Below, in pieces: positions 48,467 through 57,043 of a DNA stretch of 64,000 nt. The notes beneath the pieces were generated by a model. It saw nothing but the letters and a program-made list of their open reading frames with translations, ran no database searches and was not told the DNA's origin. Each line of letters begins with the position of its first letter. The stretch's first letter is position 1. Source of the stretch: Mycolicibacterium cosmeticum (GTDB lineage: Bacteria; Actinomycetota; Actinomycetes; Mycobacteriales; Mycobacteriaceae); the NCBI RefSeq assembly GCF_000613185.1, contig NZ_CCBB010000001.1, positions 2,790,001-2,854,000 of the forward strand, read 5' to 3'. The position numbers were made by a program, and so were the translations under genes.

Positions 48467-48883
48467 ATGCAGCAAACAACGTGGGGCCCTAAGCCCGCAG
48501 GCATCCTCGCCATCGGTTTCGCCGGCCTCGTGATGGCCGTAACCGTTGTGACTGTGGTCACAGACGGTCCGGGCCGTGTCCTGGGCGGCGTTGCCGCGGT
48601 GGGTTTGCTGGTGTTTGCAACTATGTCGTGGGTCGCGCGGCCGAAGCTGGCAATCTCCGGTGAGGGTCTGGTGGTGCGCGGCTGGTGGCGCACCAGAGTT
48701 TTGCGCCGCGACGATATCGCCACCATCCGGATCACCGAATTCCGCCGGCTGGCCCGCAAGGTGCGGTTACTCGAGGTCGACACCGCCGACGATCGGCTCT
48801 ACGTGTTCACCCGCTGGGATCTGGGCACCAGCCCGCTGGACGTGCTCGACGCACTCACCGATGCGGGGTACGCGGGCCGCTGA
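48467..48883 (+). CDS. PH domain membrane protein
   Basis: A 138-residue protein with two membrane helices at the N-terminus (GILAIGFAGLVMAVTVVTVVT; VLGGVAAVGLLVFATMSWVA) and a small bacterial PH-like domain (RPKLAISGEGLVVRGWWRTRVL to the C-terminus). It matches the M. tuberculosis gene between ppiA and crgA in content and orientation. The ATG at 48467 fits that homologue. Function unknown; likely tied to the envelope or division given its place. Confidence 0.88.
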   Translation: MQQTTWGPKPAGILAIGFAGLVMAVTVVTVVTDGPGRVLGGVAAVGLLVFATMSWVARPKLAISGEGLVVRGWWRTRVLRRDDIATIRITEFRRLARKVRLLEVDTADDRLYVFTRWDLGTSPLDVLDALTDAGYAGR

Positions 48884-48901
48884 CCCGGCCGTCAACGCAA
48901 A

Positions 48902-48950
48902 TGTGCGGTTTCATACGCGACGCGCGGGGCGAGGCGTATGAAACCGCACA
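48902..48950. repeat. Long inverted repeat between convergent genes; palindromic repeat/terminator
   Basis: Perfect 17-bp arms (TGTGCGGTTTCATACGC and its exact complement) flank a 15-base loop. The element lies between the stops of the PH-domain gene and ppiA and can end both transcripts. Its left arm with the preceding CAACGCAAA encodes NANVRFH in one frame, the same peptide as near the start of the KAS-like gene, so it may belong to a dispersed palindromic repeat family. Confidence 0.7.
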
Positions 48951-48967
48951 AGCGGTAAAGCGGGAGG

Positions 48968-49495
48968 TCAGGAGATGGTGACGGACTCGATCACCACCGG
49001 CTCGGTGGGCCGGTCGCTGCGGTCGGTCGCCGTAGTGGCGATCGCGTCGACGACCTTCTGCGAGGCCTCGTCGACGACCTCACCGAAGATGGTGTGCCGG
49101 CGGTTCAGGTGCGGGGTCTTGCCGACGGTGATGAAGAACTGCGAGCCGTTGGTGCCGGGCCCGGCGTTGGCCATGGCCAGCAGGTAGGGCTTGTCGAACT
49201 GCAGTTCCGGGTGGAATTCGTCGGCGAACTGGTAGCCGGGGCCGCCGCGGCCGGTGCCGGTCGGGTCGCCGCCCTGGATCATGAATCCGTCGATGACACG
49301 GTGGAACACGGCGCCGTCGTAGAACGGGCCGGAGGTGCTGCCCGAGGCGTTCTCGGTGCTGTAGTCCTTGGTGCCCTGCGCGAGGCCGACGAAGTTGGCG
49401 ACCGTCTTGGGGGCGTGGTTACCGAACAGGGCGATCTTGATGTCGCCGCGGTTGGTGTGCAGCGTCGCGGTGGCTGTCTGAATGGGGCTCGTCAC
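48968..49495 (-). CDS. ppiA: PpiA, cyclophilin-type peptidyl-prolyl isomerase
   Basis: A 175-residue cyclophilin, catalysing Xaa-Pro isomerisation. Conserved active-site segments are [26 protein letters not shown] and [11 protein letters not shown]. There is no signal peptide, so it is probably cytoplasmic, though mycobacterial PpiA has been found outside cells. The GTG start at 49495 gives a length close to the M. tuberculosis protein. Confidence 0.95.
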   Translation of the reverse strand: MTSPIQTATATLHTNRGDIKIALFGNHAPKTVANFVGLAQGTKDYSTENASGSTSGPFYDGAVFHRVIDGFMIQGGDPTGTGRGGPGYQFADEFHPELQFDKPYLLAMANAGPGTNGSQFFITVGKTPHLNRRHTIFGEVVDEASQKVVDAIATTATDRSDRPTEPVVIESVTIS

Positions 49496-49625
49496 GAGTT
49501 GCAGTCTGCCACCCGGGCTTGCAGGCGCCTTTCGAGGCCCCTCCCGCAGTGCACCCGTACCGCGTCGGCAGGGTTTGGTGGCAGGCTGGGGAGGCGTTTC
49601 CCGCCCGCCTGCGAAAGAGGTGCCC

Positions 49626-49952
49626 ATGAGTTCCAACACGGATGTCCGGCTGACGTCGGGACAACGGCTTGCGCGTGGTCTGAGGTACTCCGTGGTGGGC
49701 CCGGCGGATCTCACCCGCGGGGCTGTGGGCGTGGGTGTGAGCTCGGCGCTGTCGTCGGCATCCTGGCTCGGGCGCAAGCTCCGTAAGGAAGACGTGGTGC
49801 CCGAACCTCGCCGGCGTAAGCCGCTGCTGTGGATCGCCGTCGGGGCCGTCGTGCTCGCCGGCGGGGCCGCGGCGTTCTCCATCGTGCGCCGCTCGACCCG
49901 CCCGGAGCCGTCGTCGCTGCCGCCCAGCGTCGAGGTCGCGCCCAAGCCGTAG
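49626..49952 (+). CDS. cwsA: CwsA, cell wall synthesis and division protein
   Basis: A 108-residue protein with a cytoplasmic N-terminal part ([33 protein letters not shown]), a basic stretch and one membrane helix (about 68-88) near the C-terminus with a short outer tail. The position (between gyrA-side genes and ppiA, opposite strand to ppiA) and sequence pattern fit CwsA, which interacts with CrgA and Wag31. GAAAGAGG lies upstream of the ATG. Confidence 0.85.
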   Translation: MSSNTDVRLTSGQRLARGLRYSVVGPADLTRGAVGVGVSSALSSASWLGRKLRKEDVVPEPRRRKPLLWIAVGAVVLAGGAAAFSIVRRSTRPEPSSLPPSVEVAPKP

Positions 49953-49956
49953 CGCG

Positions 49957-50574
49957 TCAGCCCAGCGGGCTGCTCGGCAGTCCCGTGACGGGCAACCCCG
50001 TCGGCAACCCGGCACCGGGTAGTCCGGTGCTCGGCAGCGCCGGGATGTTCAGTCCGGCCGTGTTGGTCGCGCCGGTCAGCGCCTGCAACGGGTCGGTCGC
50101 CGCGCCGGTGACACTCTGCATCGGGTTGATCGCCGACGCTGCACCGGTGAGGGCTCCTGGCAAGTGCCCGTTGGCAATTGAGTTGATCCACGACGGGCAC
50201 TGGTTCTGGATGACGAGGTTGGTGACGCCGCCGGCCACCGCGCCACCCAGGCCGTTGCCGTTGGCGCTGTAGGAGTTGCTGGCGAAGTTGCTGCCGGCCT
50301 GGGCGATCAGCGGGCAGAACATCTCGCCCAGCTCCGCGATCATCGAGCTGATGGTCCCGTTGTTGCCCACTCCGACGTCGTTGAGGACGGTGTTGACCGG
50401 GTCGGCCGCGGCCTTGGGCATGGACCACCACATCGCGGCGATCATGATGGCCACCGCCACGAGCACCGGCCGCAGCACCGTGGCGAGCACATCGCCGATG
50501 CGGACCACCGCGCGCCCGAGCTTCCGCCGGGACGCCCAGTCCGGCATGGTCTGGTGGTACAGCGCAATCGTCAT
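49957..50574 (-). CDS. Hypothetical exported protein with LP-rich tail
   Basis: A 205-residue protein. After a basic N-terminus a hydrophobic segment ([27 protein letters not shown], about 35-60) ends in an AxA-like signal peptidase site. The mature part is polar and Ser/Asn/Gly-rich with three Cys-like positions (FCPLI, NQCPSW). The C-terminal 40 residues are repeats of L-P-x-T/S-G-L. GGGGAACG precedes the ATG at 50574. I recognise no family. Its stop is 5 bp from that of convergent cwsA. Confidence 0.65.
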   Translation of the reverse strand: MTIALYHQTMPDWASRRKLGRAVVRIGDVLATVLRPVLVAVAIMIAAMWWSMPKAAADPVNTVLNDVGVGNNGTISSMIAELGEMFCPLIAQAGSNFASNSYSANGNGLGGAVAGGVTNLVIQNQCPSWINSIANGHLPGALTGAASAINPMQSVTGAATDPLQALTGATNTAGLNIPALPSTGLPGAGLPTGLPVTGLPSSPLG

Positions 50575-51053
50575 GTCGTTCCCCTTGTTCCCCGACGGCA
50601 TCGTCCGCATCGCGCGGCAATGTCACTTTGGTAACGGTGGGCTACAAAGGTCACGTTTTTAACACGGGATGGTCACCGTTCGAACCCTATGCGTTTCGCT
50701 GCACCGCGCTGTGGCGGTTTGGTGAGAGCATGGCCGGTTTACTAAACGCCCACTAAGAGATTGGGCGGTTACCTTAACGAAAATTGGGCGCGCGCAACCG
50801 AATCCGCGAAGCGGTCGAAGAGGTGGTTCCGGCGCACGCCTGGAGAAGAATGCTTGTGGAGCCTAGGAGATTCGATATCTCTAGGTGGCGCAAAGGTATC
50901 CGCGACGTACACGACGACTGCTAATTCGAGGCTCCGGTCGCTGTCGCGGACAAGTTATCTACAGCTGCTCCACGACGATGGCGGCCAGCATTTATTGTTG
51001 CGCCGACGAGCGCGTACCCCTGATATGTCGGGGTGCCGTGGCATCGTTGATCT
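50575..51053. other. Non-coding stretch with the left element junction
   Basis: No gene is seen. The part up to 50856 is chromosomal sequence that would normally follow tRNA-Ala; it holds the upstream region of the exported-protein gene. Positions 50857-50875 are the 3' end of tRNA-Ala. From 50876 on the sequence belongs to the integrated element and leads to its first gene at 51054. Confidence 0.6.
50857..50875 (-). tRNA. 3' fragment of split tRNA-Ala(UGC), left attachment site
   Basis: The minus strand reads TCGAATCTCCTAGGCTCCA: end of the T-loop, CTCCT of the T-stem, the 3' acceptor strand AGGCTCC and discriminator A. It completes exactly the 5' fragment at 61482-61538 (GGGGCCT pairs with AGGCTCC, AGGAG with CTCCT). 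It cannot function alone. The trinucleotide CGA at its inner edge is shared with the other junction. Confidence 0.9.
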
Positions 51054-51479
51054 ATGGAGGCTCCCAACCAGGTCATCTGCGAATGCTGCGAACTGAGCGT
51101 CCCCGAACGTCTGGCGTCGGCGGATCGTAACGCCCACGGTCTCGTCCGGGGCTGGATTTGCCGCCAGTGCAACGAGCACCGTGGCGACCCGTTGAAAACC
51201 GCTCGGGACCACGAGTACGAGGTCCGGGTCCGCTGGGGAGAAACCGCCGACGAGTTGAACAACGCGCTAGACCGCGCAGACGACTACCGCGAGAAGATGC
51301 TCGCAGCGTTCAGGTCACGTGACAATGTGCTGCGTCAGTTCGAGAAGCTGAGCCGCTACCATCGCGAGACTGGCCATGGCTGCGTCTGCGGCAAGCGACG
51401 CTGCGAAGTGCTCTCCATCGTGGACGCAGACTGGATCAACGATCACCTTCGGCGGCTCCACGAGCGCGAGGCAATGTGA
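51054..51479 (+). CDS. Zinc-binding protein resembling recombination endonuclease VII
   Basis: A 141-residue protein. The N-terminal part has C-x2-C (CECC) and, after HGLVRG, a second pair in WICRQCNEHRG, the arrangement of T4 endonuclease VII-like proteins (VRG-LLC-x2-CN). The Asp-His pair that is catalytic in that family is not conserved, so it may bind DNA without cutting. A third Cys group (CVCGKRRC) follows a helical middle. It is the first gene inside the element. Family placement is tentative. Confidence 0.45.
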   Translation: MEAPNQVICECCELSVPERLASADRNAHGLVRGWICRQCNEHRGDPLKTARDHEYEVRVRWGETADELNNALDRADDYREKMLAAFRSRDNVLRQFEKLSRYHRETGHGCVCGKRRCEVLSIVDADWINDHLRRLHEREAM

Positions 51480-51493
51480 GGACAGCCAGGTCG

Positions 51494-51826
51494 TCACGAC
51501 GTTGGAGCTGATACCTCGTTGACCGTTAGGCCTTGGTCGTGGGCCAGTTGCCAGCCGGCGGCCAGGTTGGCGGCTCGGTTGGCGGCGGTGACCTCGCCAA
51601 GGTACTTGCTGTGTTGTTTTTTGTTGACCTGCCACCGCAATTCGGCGTAGAGGCGGCGATTTCTAGCTTGTAGGACTATTCGGCCGAGAGCGCCTTCGTT
51701 GCCATGCATGACGCGGTGCTCACGGCCGCCGGCGGCGTGGTCTTGTTCGAGGGCCTGTGCCTGTTTGGTCGGATGGACCGGCGGCTTCCACTGGGTATCG
51801 CGGACATGGGTCGGGCTCCACCCCAT
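51494..51826 (-). CDS. Hypothetical protein of the element
   Basis: A 110-residue basic protein: an N-terminal part rich in His/Gln and a C-terminal half (LQARNRRLYAELRWQVNKKQHSKYLGEVTAANRAANLAAGW) of strand-strand-helix character with many Arg/Lys. This could bind nucleic acid. No family is recognised. It lies 17 bp downstream of the XRE-ImmA gene on the same strand and may be co-transcribed with it. Confidence 0.5.
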   Translation of the reverse strand: MGWSPTHVRDTQWKPPVHPTKQAQALEQDHAAGGREHRVMHGNEGALGRIVLQARNRRLYAELRWQVNKKQHSKYLGEVTAANRAANLAAGWQLAHDQGLTVNEVSAPTS

Positions 51827-51843
51827 GGCCCGCGCTCGATGCC

Positions 51844-52941
51844 TTAGACCATCGTGAGGTGTCGGGTGGCGGCTTGATCGCTTGCGGTGTGGAACAAGTC
51901 GGCGCGTTGTGCGCTTGTGAGTAGTGTGATGTCGTCGAGCTCGTTGGTGGTGTAGCCGGCAGCAGTGAGTTGGTTGAGCACGTCGTGGGCGAGCGTGGGT
52001 TCTTCTTGGGCGACGCCGGGCCGCGGTCCGTATATGCGGCCGGTCTCGTTGAGCAGCCGGAACATTGATCGATACTGGTAGTCGGAGAGGATGCCCCGTT
52101 CACGGGCGCGCATGACCAATGAGGACACGCTGACGCCCCAGGTGAGGCGGAGCTCGTCGAGTTCGTGGACGGTGCGAATGGAGACCCGGTCGAGGTCGAA
52201 GGCGATGTCGTCGATGGGGGCGAGGAATTCGGCTGCGAAGGCTGTGGCGCGGCGCTCGGTCTCTACCGGGCTGACCAAGGTCATCGCATCCATCACGAGG
52301 TGGCCCAGCTCGTGGGCGAGGGTCATTCGCATGCGGTCGGCAGGCAAGGCTGCGTTTACGTACACCAGGTGCGGATGGTGCTGGTTTGCCCGCAGGGTGA
52401 CGGCGTCGATCTCAGGGTCGCTGAAGTCCTCGGTGACCACGAAAACCCCTGCGGCTTCCAGTAATTCGACGATGGAACGGATCGGTCCAACTACCCGCCA
52501 CAGGCGTCGCAGAACCTGCGCGGCGGTGATTTCGCCGTGTTCGGCGGCGTAGTCGGTGGGGTCGAGTTCGGGGAGCGCGAGCACCGGTTCGATGTCCGCA
52601 CGCGCTCCGATCCGCCCGAGCCGCATCGCGATGAGGTTTGCGCGCGCCCAGACGCGGTCGCGTTTCCACTCCGCGGTGCTCGCATTGGCCCGGAAGTGGG
52701 TGCCTTCGGCCGGCGACCGGGTGAACGGAACGCATAACGCCTCCGGTGAGCATTGCATGACCCTCGCGTAGTCCAGCAGGGCTTTCCCTGCCAACGGCAG
52801 GGCGCCGGACTCGACCTTGCTCACGTGCGAGGGCGATACACCGACCTCATCGGCCAACCGCTTTTTCGACCATCCGCAGGCGAGTCTGGTCAGCTGCACC
52901 ATCACGTTGTTTGCCTCTGCATAGGGGCCCGGTGCCGTCAC
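51844..52941 (-). CDS. XRE regulator fused to ImmA/IrrE metallopeptidase
   Basis: A 365-residue protein. An XRE helix-turn-helix (about 15-70; GWSKKRLADEVGVSPSHVSKVESGALPL) is joined to an ImmA/IrrE peptidase domain with the zinc motif HELGH (210-214) and a following E-x3-FAAEFLAP segment. In ICEBs1 separate ImmR and ImmA proteins do this job: the repressor is cleaved by the peptidase to induce excision. Here one chain holds both. It is divergent from the recombinase operon, so control of that operon is plausible. Confidence 0.85.
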   Translation of the reverse strand: MTAPGPYAEANNVMVQLTRLACGWSKKRLADEVGVSPSHVSKVESGALPLAGKALLDYARVMQCSPEALCVPFTRSPAEGTHFRANASTAEWKRDRVWARANLIAMRLGRIGARADIEPVLALPELDPTDYAAEHGEITAAQVLRRLWRVVGPIRSIVELLEAAGVFVVTEDFSDPEIDAVTLRANQHHPHLVYVNAALPADRMRMTLAHELGHLVMDAMTLVSPVETERRATAFAAEFLAPIDDIAFDLDRVSIRTVHELDELRLTWGVSVSSLVMRARERGILSDYQYRSMFRLLNETGRIYGPRPGVAQEEPTLAHDVLNQLTAAGYTTNELDDITLLTSAQRADLFHTASDQAATRHLTMV

Positions 52942-53002
52942 AGATCAACTCCCCATCCGTCTCGGTGCTCGTCTCTGGACACTATCCCTCAGTCGGGCCG
53001 AA

Positions 53003-53046
53003 TCTGCGCAGAAACACGGTGTGATCTGCGATTTCCCAATTCTGCG
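53003..53046. promoter_or_regulatory. TCTGCG repeats, candidate operator
   Basis: In the gap between the XRE-ImmA gene (minus) and the recombinase operon (plus), TCTGCG occurs at 53003, 53025 and 53041. The first is part of a perfect palindrome TCTGCGCAGA. Repeats in such a position are often sites of the XRE regulator. This is by analogy only. Confidence 0.4.
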
Positions 53047-53209
53047 GCTTTCCGACCTGCGACAAGAGTGACTGGTGTGACTAAAGACGCACGGTACTCG
53101 CCTGCGTCATGTCTGTGCGAACACGGTGCTGATACGGCGTGGCGCACGGGAAAAACCTTACCACGGTCGGCACGATTCTAGGCAAGATTTTCAATCGGAA
53201 GGTGCAGTT

Positions 53210-53938
53210 GTGACGGCGCTCTTTGAGGATTGCGGCCCGCGGGACCGCGCGGTGTCGCGTAAAGAGGCAACTCGGTTGCTGCGGCAGGTCACGACCGGGG
53301 TAGGGGCGCTGCTCCTCGCCGCTGTCGATGACTGGAACGCCCTGTCCGAACGGCACGCAGCGCATCTGCGCACCGAACTGCACGGGCTGCTCCGCGGCTC
53401 ACATGTCGCCGCCGTCACCTCGGCATGCACTGCGGTGTGGCTCAGCACGCAGGGAATGCACCCGCCCGGCCACATCGTGTCGAAGCCGCATCGGTGGCCG
53501 ATGATCAGCAGCCACGGCAAGACCTACATGGCCATCCACCACAACGAGATGGAACCGACCAATGCCCGACGCACCGCGTTCTGCACCCAGGACTCCGAAA
53601 CCCTGCGCCTGCTCGACGCCGAAACCTCTGGTCTGATAGGCAATCCGACGCATTGCGAATTGACTTGGGACTACGACCCTTACACCGACTCGCACATCCG
53701 CATGATCTGGGTCAGCGCCCCCAGCGTCGACTGGGACAGATTCGAGATTCCGATGGCGCGAGTTCAGGCCCAGCTCGCGTCATGGCGCAAACGGAAGATG
53801 AAATGGTTACCGGGCGCACTCCCGACCGATGTCAACACGGTGGCGCCCTTGCCGGCCCGCGACGCAGACGACCGTCTCCGGCCGGGTATCGATGTCCAGC
53901 CGCCGCAGCGCTCGAAGGACGCCGAGGACCGGCAGTGA
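53210..53938 (+). CDS. Hypothetical protein, first gene of the recombinase operon
   Basis: A 242-residue protein without recognised domain. The centre (SKPHRWPMISSHGKTYMAIHHNEMEP, then CTQDSETLRLLDAETSGLIG) is mixed alpha/beta with several Trp and His; the C-terminus is charged and likely disordered. The GTG at 53210 has GGAAGG upstream. Its stop overlaps the tnpA-like GTG by 4 bp, so it is made together with the recombinases and may be an accessory factor. Confidence 0.6.
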   Translation: MTALFEDCGPRDRAVSRKEATRLLRQVTTGVGALLLAAVDDWNALSERHAAHLRTELHGLLRGSHVAAVTSACTAVWLSTQGMHPPGHIVSKPHRWPMISSHGKTYMAIHHNEMEPTNARRTAFCTQDSETLRLLDAETSGLIGNPTHCELTWDYDPYTDSHIRMIWVSAPSVDWDRFEIPMARVQAQLASWRKRKMKWLPGALPTDVNTVAPLPARDADDRLRPGIDVQPPQRSKDAEDRQ

Positions 53939-55047
53939 GGGCCGCCCCGGTGACCGTGCACGGCCGGCCGTCGTGGACGGTGGTGGACGACCTCGGACTG
54001 CCGATCGATGAGATCGAGCAGTTCCTGCACTGGCTGCGGGCGGTGGGCCGGTCACAGAACACCGTCCGGTCCTACGCACGGCACCTGAGCCTGTTCTACC
54101 GCTGGCTGTCGACGCGCGGAATCCCTTGGGATGAAGTGGCATTCGACGGATTGTGTGACTTTGTCGGTGTTCTTTCGGTGGGCTTGCCACCGCTGCAGAC
54201 CTGGCGTGGTAGCCGCTCAACGGCGACGGTGAAGGCGGTCAGCGCGGGTGTTCGCGAGTTCTACGAGTTCCACCGGGTCGAAGGCCGGGGACCGCTCGAG
54301 TTGGTGCTCACTCGCAACCCGTCGAGGCTGCCGCGCCGGGCGCAAAGCTTCCTGGCACACATCGAGCAGCGGCGCCCCAGTGAGGTCTCCCGCCTGGTGA
54401 GGCGAGGCAAGTCCGCTGCTGAGACAGTCCAGGTCATCGACTTCGAGGCCGACTTCGCCCGGCTCCTGCAGGCAGCGTCAACAGGCCGCGACCGGCTGCT
54501 CCTGTCTGCCCTGTATGACCTGGGGCTGCGGGTGGGGCAAGCGTTGGGGCTGCGCCACGGCGACCTTGATCCGATGCGCCGGCGCGTCCAGGTCTGCCGC
54601 CGGAAAGACAATCAGAACGGGGCGTTGTCGAAGCAGCGAGCGCAGTTCACGGTGGAGGCGCCACGTCGCTTCTTCGACCTGTACGCCGCGTACCTGCTCG
54701 GCGAGATCGCCGATGTGGATAGCGATTACGTGTTCGTGAACCTGTCCCGGAATCCGCGGGGTGGCCCGCTGTCGTACTCCAACGCCTACCAGCTCGTGGA
54801 GCGCATCGGAGCGTCCGCGGGCATTGACGACCTGCATCCCCACATGCTGCGGCACACCCACGCCACGGCCCTGGCGAGGGCGGGCTGGACCGCTGCCGAG
54901 ATCGCCGCCCGGCTCGGACAATCGCACGCCTCCAGCGCCGACGTGTACATCCATCTGGGTGGCGATGATCTCGCCGAAAGACTACGCCACACAGAGCATC
55001 TGGTGTGGCGGGCACCGCAGAACGGGGCCGGTGATGCCACGCCGTGA
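53935..55047 (+). CDS. Tyrosine recombinase, TnpA-like (Tn554 family)
   Basis: A 370-residue integrase. The N-terminal SAM-like domain (about 25-115; FLHWLRAVGRSQNTVRSYARHLSLFYRWL) is followed by the catalytic domain with Arg199, Lys224, His303-x2-Arg306 (HPHMLRH), His331 and nucleophile Tyr338 (VYIH). Its length is close to TnpA of Tn554 (361). It starts at GTG overlapping the previous stop; its own end overlaps the next gene by 14 bp. Confidence 0.9.
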   Translation: MRAAPVTVHGRPSWTVVDDLGLPIDEIEQFLHWLRAVGRSQNTVRSYARHLSLFYRWLSTRGIPWDEVAFDGLCDFVGVLSVGLPPLQTWRGSRSTATVKAVSAGVREFYEFHRVEGRGPLELVLTRNPSRLPRRAQSFLAHIEQRRPSEVSRLVRRGKSAAETVQVIDFEADFARLLQAASTGRDRLLLSALYDLGLRVGQALGLRHGDLDPMRRRVQVCRRKDNQNGALSKQRAQFTVEAPRRFFDLYAAYLLGEIADVDSDYVFVNLSRNPRGGPLSYSNAYQLVERIGASAGIDDLHPHMLRHTHATALARAGWTAAEIAARLGQSHASSADVYIHLGGDDLAERLRHTEHLVWRAPQNGAGDATP

Positions 55048-57043
55048 GTCCAGGAGCAGCTCCGCCCGCACCGTCCCGCAGCGGACCCTGCGGGTGCCCG
55101 ACGGCCCGTGGTGCCAGCCGACATGGCAGGTGGTTGATGTCTCCGGCGATCGCCGCCGGCAGGCCGTGGAGCCGTGCGCCGTCGAGGATTGCGATGGCCC
55201 GCGGTACTGGCTGGGCGGCCCCCGCAGCACTTCCACCGTCACGTCCGGGCTCTGCTACGCGCACTACTTCCAATGGTTTCGCGCCGGCCAGCCGGCCGAC
55301 TTCACCGCCTGGGCCGCAACCGAGTCGACACCGGTAGGACCGCCACGCGGCCGCCCGTCCAGCCAGATGGTCGACTTCCGGCGGCTCGCGCTCACCGCTG
55401 CCGACGAGGTCCGGTTCGTCGTGGCTACCAAGGTCGCCCGGGGCGACTGGACCTGCAACACCAGCCTGCGCCGCGTCCTGATGGTGCTGATCGATACAGC
55501 CGACGGCCGGATCACCGACTCGTTGACCGAACGACCCGTGCACGATTGGCTTCTGCTCTGCCGACAACATTGGCCACACGCCAGCTCCTTCGACACGCTG
55601 TGCGCACCGTACATCCGGAGCTTCTTTCGACTCCTCGACGGCGCAACCAACCCCGACCCGTGGACCGACGATCATTGGCACTGGCGAGATCAATTCGAGT
55701 TCGTCCTCGACGCCGCCCAATCAGGCTCGACGCACACCGCCGTCGACTGGTCGTCGGTGTCGGTGCCGTGGATGAGAGTAGCCGTTAAATCCCTTGCCCG
55801 ACAACAACTCACTACCGCCACCCTGTCCTGGGGAACCCTGACCCAGTGGGTGCGCGCCTCCCGCCAACTCGCCCAATTCCTCACCCTCGACGGCACAGTG
55901 CCCGATCCGCCCGCGGTAACCCGGACGGTGTTCCTCGACTACCTCGCGTGGACCCGCCGCACCGACACCACCGCTGACGCCCGCCTGGCGAACACGGGCG
56001 CATACCTGCTGGAGTCGCTGCACGACACCGGGCTCGTCTCCGACCTGGGCTCATCGATGTTCCTGCGCCGCGGCGAGAACGTTCACCGCAAGACCCGCAA
56101 TCCTCGGCCGTTCCCGGCGGATGTCATCGAGCGGGTCGACACCCTGATCGTCGACAACCCCGACACCGACCCCACCCTGCGGGCGATGATCGCCACCACC
56201 CGCTGGGCAGGATGCCGAATCTCCGAACTGGTCGCTCTCCCGCTCGACTGTCTGCATCACTCCGACGCAGGGCACTGGATCGAATACTGGATGACCAAAA
56301 CCAGCGCGTGGCGCCGGTTCCCCATCCCGGACACCTTGGCTAGCGTGATTCTGGCGCAGCAGGCCCGGGTGCGAGACACCTACGGACCCGATGCCATCCA
56401 CCTGTTTCCCGGGGCTCGATCAAGCGCCGCAGCCGGTCGCACCCAGCCCTGGTCCACCAGCGGCCTGCGGCACCGGCTTTCTGCCTTGTTCCGCGAACAC
56501 GGAATCACCTCATCGACGATCACCGGCGAGCTGATCTCCGGCGGTGACGTCCACCGTTTCCGGCACACCGTCGGGATGACCCTGCTCAACAACGGATGGA
56601 CCCAGCAGGAAGTCCGAGACTTCCTCGGCCATCAGAGCGACACCATGACCTCGACGTACGCCCGGATCACCGACGACACCCTCGCCCGCAAAGCGCGCGA
56701 ATTCTGGGAGAACAAACCCGAGAACAGCTCAGAAGGCGACGCCGGTGTCGAACGGCTACGCGCACGATTGACCGCGGCGCTGCCCAACGGATTCTGCACA
56801 CTGCCATCGACACAACGCTGCGAGTTCCGGCCCAATCCCTGCCTTGACTGCTCGTTTCACGACCCTGGCGGCCGCGTCTTCCTGGGTATCCACATTGCCC
56901 ACCGCGACCAGCTGCAGCGCCTCGCGGCCGACGCTGCCGAGCGGGGCGACACCGCAGCGGCCGAGCTGAACACGACGATGCTCGACAAAGTCACCAAGCT
57001 GATCGGCGAAATCGATCCGGATGCCCCGCTGGAGACCTCATGA
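55034..57043 (+). CDS. Tyrosine recombinase, TnpB-like (Tn554 family)
   Basis: A 669-residue large recombinase. An N-terminal Cys/His cluster (Cys48, Cys53, Cys74, His77) may bind zinc. A long helical middle leads to the catalytic domain with Arg395 (GCRISELV), Lys422, His507-x2-Arg510 (HRFRH), His533 and Tyr542 (STYARI). The tail has further Cys pairs (FCTLPSTQRC, CLDCSFH). Tn554 TnpB is of similar size (630). ATG at 55034 is used; GTG one codon earlier is possible. It overlaps tnpC by 4 bp. Confidence 0.9.
   Translation: MPRRESRSSSARTVPQRTLRVPDGPWCQPTWQVVDVSGDRRRQAVEPCAVEDCDGPRYWLGGPRSTSTVTSGLCYAHYFQWFRAGQPADFTAWAATESTPVGPPRGRPSSQMVDFRRLALTAADEVRFVVATKVARGDWTCNTSLRRVLMVLIDTADGRITDSLTERPVHDWLLLCRQHWPHASSFDTLCAPYIRSFFRLLDGATNPDPWTDDHWHWRDQFEFVLDAAQSGSTHTAVDWSSVSVPWMRVAVKSLARQQLTTATLSWGTLTQWVRASRQLAQFLTLDGTVPDPPAVTRTVFLDYLAWTRRTDTTADARLANTGAYLLESLHDTGLVSDLGSSMFLRRGENVHRKTRNPRPFPADVIERVDTLIVDNPDTDPTLRAMIATTRWAGCRISELVALPLDCLHHSDAGHWIEYWMTKTSAWRRFPIPDTLASVILAQQARVRDTYGPDAIHLFPGARSSAAAGRTQPWSTSGLRHRLSALFREHGITSSTITGELISGGDVHRFRHTVGMTLLNNGWTQQEVRDFLGHQSDTMTSTYARITDDTLARKAREFWENKPENSSEGDAGVERLRARLTAALPNGFCTLPSTQRCEFRPNPCLDCSFHDPGGRVFLGIHIAHRDQLQRLAADAAERGDTAAAELNTTMLDKVTKLIGEIDPDAPLETS

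Noticed and set aside
49957..50100. LPSTG in the exported protein as a sortase signal
   Set aside because: It occurs within a series of L-P-x-x-G repeats and is not followed by a membrane segment and basic tail, so cell-wall sorting is unlikely.
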